Shown here piece after piece: positions 5,592 through 11,419 of a stretch of DNA of 11,479 bases. The notes beneath the pieces were generated by a model. It was not told the origin of the DNA, did no database searches, and saw only the letters and a program-made list of their open reading frames with translations. Positions within the stretch are counted from its first letter, which is position 1. Each line of letters starts with the position of its first letter. This DNA is from Acidobacteriota bacterium (GTDB lineage Bacteria > Planctomycetota > Phycisphaerae > WQYP01 > JAJZKJ01). The DNA is taken from the NCBI GenBank assembly GCA_021804195.1, contig JAJZKJ010000027.1, positions 1 through 11,479 on the forward strand, given 5' to 3'. The translations under genes and the position numbers were made by a program.

Positions 5592-5861
5592 TTACCCTCC
5601 GATGAGACTATATAGCTGATAAATCAGGGCCGCGACTCCGAGCATGATTACAGGCGTCCGCACAGGTGGGAACGCTGCCGCTGCTCCTGCCAGGGCGAGG
5701 ACAGATCCGACAATGACAATCCACGATGGGATGCCAAAGATAGTCGACCCCTTGGCGCTCGAGGCGGTTTTGGCAGCGCCTGTGATGCCGCTCGAGGGCG
5801 TCTTGGATGCGGTCGAGCCTGTGCCGCTAGCGGTGCTGGTATGTCCGTATGCGATTTTCAC
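5592..5861 (-). CDS. Small membrane protein with two hydrophobic segments (89 aa)
   Basis: Residues 2-42 are Ser/Thr/Gly/Ala-rich and probably unstructured. Two hydrophobic helices follow: about 45-66 (GIPSWIVIVGSVLALAGAAA) and about 69-86 (VRTPVIMLGVAALIYQLY), with a turn holding PPVR between them. The GTG start at 5861 overlaps the previous stop and has AAGG 7 bases upstream; the sequence then reads KIAYGH. The stop is inside the Shine-Dalgarno site of the next gene (GGAGGGTAA). It is probably an internal-membrane protein of the particle. No family is recognised. Confidence 0.75.
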   Translation of the reverse strand: MKIAYGHTSTASGTGSTASKTPSSGITGAAKTASSAKGSTIFGIPSWIVIVGSVLALAGAAAAFPPVRTPVIMLGVAALIYQLYSLIGG

Positions 5862-5974
5862 GGCAGCACCTTGGTTCCAGCCATCGCGCCTCCGAAATTA
5901 GCCAGGATATTGCTGTGGCTGCGGATCAGCGCAATCACCAGCACCAGGCCGAAGAGAAGGAGGATTGGTGTCAT
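5858..5974 (-). CDS. Tiny single-pass membrane protein (38 aa)
   Basis: The protein starts MTPILLLFGLVLVIALIRSH, a single membrane-spanning helix of about 17 residues, followed by a short tail ending in TKVLP. The start overlaps the preceding stop (ATGA), has GGAG 7 bases upstream, and the stop overlaps the GTG of the next gene (GTGA). That double coupling makes a real gene likely despite its size. It is probably a virion membrane component; no family is recognised. Confidence 0.68.
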   Translation of the reverse strand: MTPILLLFGLVLVIALIRSHSNILANFGGAMAGTKVLP

Positions 5975-6261
5975 CCGATGACTCCGTAGCTTTTGCCGTT
6001 GATGATCGTCACGCCGCTCTTTGGCTGTTTCTGCTCGAGAATGCCGTTTACCATCTTGCCCTGCAATGTCTGTCCGGACTTGCCTCCAACCGAACCGGGT
6101 CCAACGTAGGGGGTGGCGATTGCCTTTGGAATGCCGTCGGCGGTGCCAGAACTCGTCAGGGCCGAGGAGTCCACCAGGGCAGCTAGCATTGCTGCCAGCC
6201 GCCCGGTGATGCCTCCGAACGCCACGAGAGCGCCTGTGACCGCGACTATGGCGCCAAACAT
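5971..6261 (-). CDS. Small membrane protein (96 aa) after the capsid gene
   Basis: The N-terminus is a hydrophobic segment (MFGAIVAVTGALVAFGGITG, residues 1-20, with a hydrophobic continuation to about 31). It is followed by a Gly/Ser/Thr-rich soluble part with a beta-like end (GVTIINGKSYGVIG). It is probably anchored at the N-terminus with the tail on one face of the virion membrane. The start is one base after the capsid stop (TGAGATG), and the end overlaps the next small gene in an ATGA arrangement. The ribosome binding site is weak (AGGAAG, 12 bases upstream), so translation is probably coupled to the capsid gene. I do not recognise a family. Confidence 0.75.
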   Translation of the reverse strand: MFGAIVAVTGALVAFGGITGRLAAMLAALVDSSALTSSGTADGIPKAIATPYVGPGSVGGKSGQTLQGKMVNGILEQKQPKSGVTIINGKSYGVIG

Positions 6262-6262
6262 C

Positions 6263-7585
6263 TCAGTAGGTCGCTTCCTGCAGCGTGAAGGAGCAGGTCG
6301 AGATTCCTGTGAATGCAGTCGTCGCGGTGCCGCTAGGGAGGCGAGTGACGATTTGCATGTTGGGGGTGGGCATAAGATCCCAAATCGCCGCCAACGGCAC
6401 CGAATCGGTCATGAGGGCGTCGTAGGGTGTAAGCATTGGATCGTTGGGATCCTCGCCTCCCACATTGTCCACCACGTCCACGCCGAAGGGCAGATAGCGT
6501 CCGTATCGCGCCTGATAGTCGCGGAACTTATCCGCAAAGTTGTTGATGCTCGCATCATACTCCGAGCGCGCTGTTTTCTGAGACTCGTCGTCCCACACGG
6601 AGAAGTAGTTGTTCCGCACCAGGCTGTTGGCCGCCAGGGTGAGGACGTTGACCTTGAGGTAGATACCGTTCTCCTGCATCCACACTGGGGTGAGGGAGTT
6701 GGCACTGCCAATGGTCGTGTCCTTCTGGTTTACGAACAGCGCATATCCGACCGTGGGCGGGGTCGCCGTCTGCCCAGGCTCGAGCGTGTCGATCGCCTTC
6801 GATCGGATGACGTTGATGACCTGCACGGACCCTACGGTCTGCGCTGTCACGCCAAAGGTTGCTCCGCCAGCCCCGCCAGTATCCTGCAGCGGAGACTGGT
6901 CCTCGCGCGCGCCAACAATCGGAGCCAACTGCACGGATACAGCGGGCCGGTTGCCAGGATCTCCGAGCGGGATCATCCCTATGCAGTTGTCCCGGAAGCG
7001 CTGGAGCTGGATCTTCACCCGGTAGGTCACCGTGTAGTTTGTCGTGGTGGAAGCGGTGGTGGTGTTGTTCACCGCGACGCCTGGTGTCAGGCCGCCGAGG
7101 TCGAATTGCGAACCTCCGTCATCCTGATACTGCGAGACTCCGCCAGAGTTGGAGGCGTCTCCAATTCCCCTGTAGGAGGGGTCGCGGTTCACGCGGTTGG
7201 TGATCTCATCCAGATAAAATTCGTGGGCAGAGATGAAGTCGAAGTACGTCGCGCCTCCGAATTTTAGTTTCACCAGCACGCTATTGAATGGGAACAGCCT
7301 CGAGGGAGTGAAACCGCCACCCGCTGGCACCGTGACCGCGATCTCTTCCTGAATGAAGAGGTCGAATTCAGACGCCCACCGTGAAACTTTGGGTATGTCT
7401 GACTGCCAAACTGTGTTGGCGAGACTGCCGCCCGCGGTTGGTCCGGTGATGGTGCCGACGAGAACGATCTCTGGTGTGTCCCGCGCCAGAGTGAGCCAGG
7501 GAAGGCACTCGGCGGAAAGGGCTGCTGGTGTGCCGGGCGCGGCGCTGGTGGATGCGTTTGGCTGTGCCACTGTTTTGCTGCTCAT
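6263..7585 (-). CDS. Major capsid protein, probable double jelly-roll
   Basis: This 440-residue beta-rich protein without membrane segments probably forms the trimeric capsomers of an icosahedral tailless virion. Its length is near that of DJR capsid proteins (PRD1 P3 is about 395). The first barrel would span roughly 60-225, ending in a segment that runs YRVKIQLQR (188-196), then IGMIPLGD (202-209), then NRPAVSVQL (212-220). An IPL element followed by a beta strand is typical of this lineage in my reading. A second beta-rich half follows from about 245 (SVQVINVI, IYLKVNVLTLA) to the end. The N-terminal 30 residues are Ala/Ser/Pro-rich and probably flexible. It sits between small membrane-protein genes, two genes after the packaging ATPase. 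No homology search was possible; a different beta-rich capsid fold is the main alternative. Confidence 0.75.
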   Translation of the reverse strand: MSSKTVAQPNASTSAAPGTPAALSAECLPWLTLARDTPEIVLVGTITGPTAGGSLANTVWQSDIPKVSRWASEFDLFIQEEIAVTVPAGGGFTPSRLFPFNSVLVKLKFGGATYFDFISAHEFYLDEITNRVNRDPSYRGIGDASNSGGVSQYQDDGGSQFDLGGLTPGVAVNNTTTASTTTNYTVTYRVKIQLQRFRDNCIGMIPLGDPGNRPAVSVQLAPIVGAREDQSPLQDTGGAGGATFGVTAQTVGSVQVINVIRSKAIDTLEPGQTATPPTVGYALFVNQKDTTIGSANSLTPVWMQENGIYLKVNVLTLAANSLVRNNYFSVWDDESQKTARSEYDASINNFADKFRDYQARYGRYLPFGVDVVDNVGGEDPNDPMLTPYDALMTDSVPLAAIWDLMPTPNMQIVTRLPSGTATTAFTGISTCSFTLQEATY

Positions 7586-7586
7586 C

Positions 7587-7745
7587 TTAGCCGAGGCTCA
7601 CTACTGCGGCGCCCACGGAGGCTACCGGTGAAATGAATGGCAACTTTAGCGATGAGACGAAGCCAAACAATAGCTTCAGTGAAATGATGAACGCCAGGGC
7701 GTATGCGCCGATGACGACAAAGTGTTCTGCCATGTTCCGAAGCAT
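7587..7745 (-). CDS. Small membrane protein (52 aa) upstream of the capsid gene
   Basis: This 52-residue protein begins MLRNMAEHFVV and has one long hydrophobic stretch at about 9-29 (FVVIGAYALAFIISLKLLFG) and a second, weaker one in the C-terminal half (ISPVASVGAAVVSLG). I do not recognise a family. The call rests on a full AGGAGG at good spacing, exact filling of the gap between ATPase and capsid genes, and a stop one base before the capsid ATG (TAAGATG). In membrane-containing icosahedral viruses, short hydrophobic proteins encoded beside the capsid gene are usually components of the internal membrane; that role is inferred. Confidence 0.75.
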   Translation of the reverse strand: MLRNMAEHFVVIGAYALAFIISLKLLFGFVSSLKLPFISPVASVGAAVVSLG

Positions 7746-7754
7746 TAAGCGTTG

Positions 7755-7760
7755 CCTCCT
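7755..7760 (-). promoter_or_regulatory. Shine-Dalgarno site for the 52-aa membrane protein
   Basis: A full AGGAGG lies 9 bases before the ATG at 7745. It is the main support for this very short gene at the head of the capsid block. Confidence 0.65.
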
Positions 7761-7802
7761 GCGAGATTCAAATACCTGCGCGGGCGACGCGATGGATAAG
7801 AG

Positions 7803-7831
7803 TATATACCCTGCAGGTCACCGAATGACAA
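7803..7831 (-). promoter_or_regulatory. Candidate sigma70-type promoter for the capsid block
   Basis: On the minus strand TTGTCA (7831-7826) and TATATA (7808-7803) are separated by 17 bases; TATACT at 7806-7801 is an alternative -10 with a 19-base spacer. The -35 box lies in the last codons of the ATPase gene. The -10 falls in the 72-base gap before the 52-aa membrane protein and capsid genes, one of only two gaps of more than 50 bases here. It would give separate, stronger expression of structural genes. Confidence 0.45.
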
Positions 7832-8483
7832 GGGGGAACTTCGAGAAGTCTGGATAGTAGGTCCAGGCCGCTCCTCCGACGAGGTCTCCCCACCAGAAGC
7901 CGTGGGCGTCCGGCAGGTCGCCCTTGTACTGGCGACACATCTCCTGCAGCATCTTTTCATCGTTCACGAACGGGCACCTCATGAGCAGAGCGTGCTGCGC
8001 TTGTGATATAAGCTGCCGCGGAATGTTTACTGGCTCTTGGGTGCATCCGATGATGCCAATGTTGCGCCCGCGGCCTTGCCCGAATGCCTGATCGAGCGCC
8101 TCGCCAGGCGTCCGGGCGGTCGGGCAGACTTGCTTGAACTCGTCGATAAGGATCTCGACGTTGCACCTGTCATAGCACCACTGGATTACTCGCTGCGCAA
8201 CCTCCCACTTGGTGAGGCCCTTCTGCGCCAGGCATCGCACCACGAGTAGCCGGTTGTCAGAATCGCTGCGGAGGCGGTTTGGCTTTACTTCGACGTACCC
8301 AGCCTTCCGCCACATCGCGAGGTCGTTGGGATCTTCCTTGGTGCTCAGGATCAGCCCAATCTCCGGGTAGGGACAACTCGCCACCAGCGTGTGGTGGATT
8401 GCGGTCGCTACGGTCGTCTTGCCCGTACCGCGCTGCCCTATGATGGACACCACCTCGTCAGAGGCGATGGTGATTTGTTTCAC
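7818..8483 (-). CDS. Genome-packaging ATPase (FtsK/HerA, A32-like)
   Basis: This 221-residue P-loop NTPase probably powers DNA entry into the preformed capsid. Walker A is GQRGTGKTT (16-24) and Walker B is ILIDEF (111-116) with D114 and E115. NIGIIGCTQEP (141-151) matches the conserved polar segment with a Gln seen in FtsK/HerA-type ATPases. Length, motif spacing and lack of extra domains fit packaging ATPases of tailless membrane viruses (PRD1 P9 is about 227 residues). The frame stays open far upstream inside the methyltransferase gene, but the GTG at 8483 is chosen: it overlaps the methyltransferase stop (GTGA), has GAAGAG upstream, and puts Walker A at the usual position near the N-terminus. 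It lies upstream of the capsid gene, as in many DJR viruses. An unrelated HerA-like ATPase is the alternative, less likely here. Confidence 0.87.
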   Translation of the reverse strand: MKQITIASDEVVSIIGQRGTGKTTVATAIHHTLVASCPYPEIGLILSTKEDPNDLAMWRKAGYVEVKPNRLRSDSDNRLLVVRCLAQKGLTKWEVAQRVIQWCYDRCNVEILIDEFKQVCPTARTPGEALDQAFGQGRGRNIGIIGCTQEPVNIPRQLISQAQHALLMRCPFVNDEKMLQEMCRQYKGDLPDAHGFWWGDLVGGAAWTYYPDFSKFPLVIR

Positions 8484-9745
8484 TGCGCCAACTCTTCGAG
8501 CCGCAGCCGCGTGGTTTCGACGCAACCCGGGTCGAGGTCGCCGCCCAGGAAGTTGCGCCCGGTAGTGAGGGCAGCGACGCCCGTAGTACCAGATCCGACA
8601 AAGGGATCGAATACTGTCTCGCCGGGTTCGGACACCATATCGACCCAATGCGCCATGCCGTCGACTGACTGCTGCCAAGGGTGGAGCGGACGGAATTCGG
8701 CAGCCGTGTTTCCCTCCTGTGTCGAAGCAATGTACATATCGTGGATCCACTTGCGCGGCTCATACTTGCCTGCACTATAAAGGAGAATAGAGCGATGCCT
8801 GCCATTTATCTGCCGGACGTGAACCTTTGTATGCTTCCCAGGGAGGACGTTGACACCATGCCAGGCATAGGTGAGTCCACCCTCCTTGAGGAGATCCATC
8901 TCCTCTGGCAACGATAGGTGCCCACAATAAACTGCCGCCAGCCTGCCCGGCTTAAGAACGCGCGCAGCCAGGCGCGCCAGATCCGCAAACAACGGCACCC
9001 CTGCGAGATCATAGGGAGGGTCGGTCACGACGGCGTCAATCGATCCATCAGGGATGTCCTTCCAGACCTCGCGCAGGTCGCTGTGGCGAATCTCATAATT
9101 CCGCCCACCCTGCCGCTCAGGCACATCCACGCTGCGGCGCCGCATCATGAAGGCATCCCGCGCTCGGCTCTCTGCCACGTTGAGCGCCAGGAGCCTGCCG
9201 GGTGCCTCTTCGCCCAAGGTCTCGAGCGCCGCTCTGGCGCGCGCCTCATCACGCGGTGACCCGACTATGATCGAGGGCGCCACCCGCGGGCGCTGCGGAC
9301 GGTAGCTCTTCCCATCCTTCCCCACGATAGGCACAGGAGTGGAAATACCAACTTGTGAAACGTCGCCGCGTACCGTGGTGTGGTCCACCCCAAGTGCCTG
9401 CCCTATGCGCCGCAGGGACCAGCCGCGCGCCCGCAGGGAGGCCACCACCTCGACCCGCTGTTCCCTGGTGAGATGACGGCGGAAAAGGTTGCTCGACACC
9501 ACGAATCCTACCCGGTCCTCGTCGTCTTCGAACCTTCGCACGTCCACCAGCGGTTTCACGGCGATGCCCTCCTCGCGCAACTCGGCAACTGCCTTCAGCC
9601 GATGGTGCCCATCAATAGTGGCGCCGGTAGAGCCATCTTTAACAATGGGCACGCGCACCCCATGCGCAGCGATGTCTGCCTTGAGATTGGCATATTCCGC
9701 GTCTGACAATGCTGGCAGCAGTTGCCAGGGGTCGGCATCGGTCAC
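8480..9745 (-). CDS. ParB-like domain fused to a class-beta DNA methyltransferase
   Basis: This 421-residue fusion probably binds or recognises DNA through its N-terminal half and methylates an exocyclic amino group (N6-adenine or N4-cytosine) with S-adenosylmethionine through its C-terminal half. Residues 8-105 resemble the ParB/Spo0J N-terminal domain, with IDGHHRLKA at 44-52. A helix-turn-helix-like segment lies at 109-129 (SLRRIGQALGVDHTTVRGD). In the methyltransferase the catalytic motif IV is DPPYD (242-246) and the cofactor motif FDPFVGSGTTG (379-389) comes after it, the permuted order of class-beta enzymes. Base specificity cannot be read from this. The GTG start at 9745 overlaps the previous stop, and the stop overlaps the GTG of the ATPase, so the three genes are translationally coupled. 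No partner restriction enzyme is visible. It may protect viral DNA or mark or segregate the genome. Confidence 0.9.
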   Translation of the reverse strand: MTDADPWQLLPALSDAEYANLKADIAAHGVRVPIVKDGSTGATIDGHHRLKAVAELREEGIAVKPLVDVRRFEDDEDRVGFVVSSNLFRRHLTREQRVEVVASLRARGWSLRRIGQALGVDHTTVRGDVSQVGISTPVPIVGKDGKSYRPQRPRVAPSIIVGSPRDEARARAALETLGEEAPGRLLALNVAESRARDAFMMRRRSVDVPERQGGRNYEIRHSDLREVWKDIPDGSIDAVVTDPPYDLAGVPLFADLARLAARVLKPGRLAAVYCGHLSLPEEMDLLKEGGLTYAWHGVNVLPGKHTKVHVRQINGRHRSILLYSAGKYEPRKWIHDMYIASTQEGNTAAEFRPLHPWQQSVDGMAHWVDMVSEPGETVFDPFVGSGTTGVAALTTGRNFLGGDLDPGCVETTRLRLEELAQ

Positions 9746-10380
9746 TGCGCTGTCGGAGTTGCAGCGGCCGCCTTGGCCTGCGCCGCTGCCATTTGCGCGG
9801 CAAAACTACGGCGCAGCACTATCAAGGAGACCACATGCGTTGCAATGGCAACAATCGCAGATCCGACAAGGATCCATACCAGCAGCCCGTCCAGTTTCTG
9901 AAGCGCTTTGTACCCCGAGGGAGTCTCCTCGAGCCGCGCTACTGCCTCCGCCACCTGCGCGACGGCATCGCTTGGTAGTGCCAGGGATTGTCCGGTCGGC
10001 GTGAGCGGCGCCAGGGGGTCGCCTCCTTCCCACACGACAAATGCTGGCATCCCGGTGATGAGTACGCCCGCCTTAACCACCAGCGGGTTGAAGTCGCGCC
10101 GCAGCGTTTCCTGGTGCGCTGCCAGGCGTTCTGCGCGCGAGTCGCGCTTTGGAACGGCAGAGATCAGCCGCCTGCGCCGGTTGGCGTCGCGGATCCGAAT
10201 CGCCTTGGCCTCTGCTTCCTCCGGATTCGCCTCGACCTTCTCCTTTCGTTTCGCGGTGCGCTTTACCGGACCGTCGAGGATTCCATCGGACTTCGGCTCC
10301 TTAACCTTCTTGACGTCTGCCGGATCGCCAGGCACCAGCGGCTCGAGCTTTGGCAGTTCCTCAGCAATCACTTCCACCAC
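9742..10380 (-). CDS. Hypothetical protein with C-terminal membrane segment (212 aa)
   Basis: I do not recognise this 212-residue protein. Residues 1-110 are highly charged and rich in Lys, Arg and Glu (KRTAKRKEKVE, ANRRRRLIS). A mixed region with AFVVWEGGDPLAP follows. One clear hydrophobic segment lies at about 166-188 (LVWILVGSAIVAIATHVVSL), then an Ala/Gln-rich tail. It is probably anchored in a membrane with most of the protein on one side. The start is one of two adjacent GTG codons at 10380-10375, about 11 bases after GAAGAAGAG and inside the end of the acidic gene. The end overlaps the methyltransferase start in a GTGA arrangement. It could be a virion membrane protein or a replication/membrane anchor. 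Confidence 0.7.
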   Translation of the reverse strand: MVEVIAEELPKLEPLVPGDPADVKKVKEPKSDGILDGPVKRTAKRKEKVEANPEEAEAKAIRIRDANRRRRLISAVPKRDSRAERLAAHQETLRRDFNPLVVKAGVLITGMPAFVVWEGGDPLAPLTPTGQSLALPSDAVAQVAEAVARLEETPSGYKALQKLDGLLVWILVGSAIVAIATHVVSLIVLRRSFAAQMAAAQAKAAAATPTAQ

Positions 10381-10817
10381 TTCCGATAACTCTTCTTCTC
10401 AGGCTCAGCGACGCGCGAAATCACCTCGACCGGCTCGGTTTCCGCTGGCGCCTCGACCTCCTCCTCGACCGTCTCTTCGACTGCCTCCTCGACCGCGGCG
10501 GCGACGACTTCAGGAACGATCTCCTCCACGGCTTCTTCCTGAGCCTCCTCCGCCACGGCCTCAGCGATTGCGGCGGACTCCACCACGGCTTCCGCCACGG
10601 TTGCCGCCGCTAATGTTTCGCGTTCTTTTCTCTCGCGTTCGTGTTGCGCCTCATGTTCGATGCGCCAGGCTTCGTGCTCTGCCAGGTGCACATCACGCTC
10701 GGCGGCGTGCAGCATGTGATGCTCGGATGATACCGGCGTCTCATGCTCGCGCTCCGGCTCCTCCTCCGGTTCTGGATCGCGCTCCAGTTCTGGAACCTTA
10801 ACCGTGATCTCGGTCAT
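10368..10817 (-). CDS. Glutamate-rich, coiled-coil-like acidic protein
   Basis: This 149-residue protein of unknown function has very biased composition: 43 residues are Glu by my count. Residues 30-70 are a His/Glu/Arg-rich predicted helix (EHHMLH, HLAEHEAW, QHERERKERE). Residues 70-135 are a low-complexity Glu/Ala/Val stretch of near-repeating EEAVEE and EEVEA units, probably an extended helix. The last ten residues switch to basic and aromatic (EKKSYRKWWK). The N-terminus also carries a Pro/Glu run. Such proteins often act as scaffolds, DNA mimics or flexible linkers; this is inference. The ATG overlaps the upstream stop, and the gene end overlaps the start of the 212-aa membrane protein by 13 bases, so the two may work as a pair. 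Confidence 0.7.
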   Translation of the reverse strand: MTEITVKVPELERDPEPEEEPEREHETPVSSEHHMLHAAERDVHLAEHEAWRIEHEAQHERERKERETLAAATVAEAVVESAAIAEAVAEEAQEEAVEEIVPEVVAAAVEEAVEETVEEEVEAPAETEPVEVISRVAEPEKKSYRKWWK

Positions 10818-11059
10818 GCCTTCACCCCCGGCGCTGGATTTGGCACGAATTTCCCGATGGGAAACTCAACCAAGATGCCCTCCACCATGAAGGCCGCCGC
10901 ATCTTCGTTGGTGGCACCGGGAATCGCCTCGGCAAGATTGGTAATCTGTCGGCGGATCTCCGCCCGGATCAGTTCGCCAGGATCAACGCCCGCGGGGATC
11001 AAATCCTGCTGCTGCTGCACTGCGGCCTCTGCCGCCGCCTTTATTGATGCCTCGTCCAT
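10814..11059 (-). CDS. Hypothetical 81-aa protein
   Basis: I do not recognise this small soluble protein. Residues 1-50 are predicted helical and rich in Ala, Glu and Gln (MDEASIKAAAEAAVQQQQ). The C-terminal part (EGILVEFPIGKFVPNPAPG) looks like a short hydrophobic strand followed by a proline-rich tail. It has no membrane segment. The start is well supported by AGGAGG 5 bases upstream. The stop overlaps the ATG of the glutamate-rich gene (ATGA), so the two are probably made together. It could be an assembly or replication accessory protein, but nothing in the sequence decides this. Confidence 0.7.
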   Translation of the reverse strand: MDEASIKAAAEAAVQQQQDLIPAGVDPGELIRAEIRRQITNLAEAIPGATNEDAAAFMVEGILVEFPIGKFVPNPAPGVKA

Positions 11060-11064
11060 GATTG

Positions 11065-11070
11065 CCTCCT
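11065..11070 (-). promoter_or_regulatory. Strong Shine-Dalgarno site for the 81-aa gene
   Basis: AGGAGG lies 5 bases before the ATG at 11059. It fixes this start and shows that translation restarts independently after the stem-loop. Confidence 0.7.
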
Positions 11071-11078
11071 GTTGCTTG

Positions 11079-11103
11079 GTGCGGGTGGTCGCCCCACCCG
11101 CAC
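11079..11103. other. Perfect 10-bp intercistronic stem-loop
   Basis: GTGCGGGTGG and CCACCCGCAC form a perfect 10-bp inverted repeat around a 5-base loop. It lies between the stop of the 102-aa gene and the Shine-Dalgarno site of the 81-aa gene, with the minus-strand 3' side of the stem 8 bases from that AGGAGG. There is no T-run after the stem on the minus strand, so it does not fit a standard intrinsic terminator. A transcript-stabilising or processing stem, or a partial attenuator, is more likely. Confidence 0.6.
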
Positions 11104-11110
11104 GATTATT

Positions 11111-11419
11111 CTAATCTACCGACCAACGGTTTCTGCTGCCGCTGCGCTTGCGGACGATGTGAGATGTTCGGCGTCTGCCCTTTTCCAGGGCCGCGCGCTT
11201 GCGCTCCGAGTAGAGCTTTGGATCCCACTCCTCCATGACGATGTCCGAATATAACTGCGCACCACGCCACACACGCTCCTCGTCGCCTTCGCGAATTAGG
11301 AAAACGTGCGGCCCATCGGTGTACACGTCGTCAATCACATCACCCTCGTGCAAAACGCCTTCATATAGCCATTGTATTCTCATGCCCCGGAGCACGTTGT
11401 GGCATTGCCGCCATTTCAT
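11111..11419 (-). CDS. Hypothetical basic 102-aa protein
   Basis: I do not recognise this 102-residue protein. Its N-terminal 60 residues look like a small beta-rich fold (VLHEGDVIDDVY, then PHVFLIREGDEERVW). The last 30 residues are strongly basic (KGRRRTSHIVRKRSGSRNR), which would suit nucleic-acid binding; that is inference. It has no signal peptide or membrane segment. The ATG at 11419 overlaps the stop of the preceding partial frame, and an in-frame stop lies 13 codons upstream, so the start is either this ATG or the internal one at residue 13. Neither has a clear ribosome binding site. The gene is followed by 51 non-coding bases holding a strong stem-loop. It belongs to the early half of the cluster, upstream of the methyltransferase and ATPase. 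Confidence 0.6.
   Translation of the reverse strand: MKWRQCHNVLRGMRIQWLYEGVLHEGDVIDDVYTDGPHVFLIREGDEERVWRGAQLYSDIVMEEWDPKLYSERKRAALEKGRRRTSHIVRKRSGSRNRWSVD

Noticed and set aside
6113..7267. Long plus-strand open frame (384 codons) opposite the capsid gene
   Set aside because: It is antisense to a well-supported gene in GC-rich DNA, its translation is Arg/Gly/His-rich with no recognisable motif, and it has no operon context.
8484..8750. Upstream extension of the ATPase frame by 89 codons
   Set aside because: The extension lies wholly inside the methyltransferase gene, lacks ATPase-like sequence, and the coupled GTG at 8483 gives the family's usual length.
9908..10801. Plus-strand open frame (297 codons) rich in Pro and Arg
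   Set aside because: It is the shadow of the glutamate-rich and charged genes, whose GAG/GAA-rich codons read as Pro/Ser/Leu-rich sequence on the opposite strand.
11079..11103. Intrinsic terminator
   Set aside because: The stem is strong, but neither strand has a run of T directly after it and the gene array continues in the same direction.
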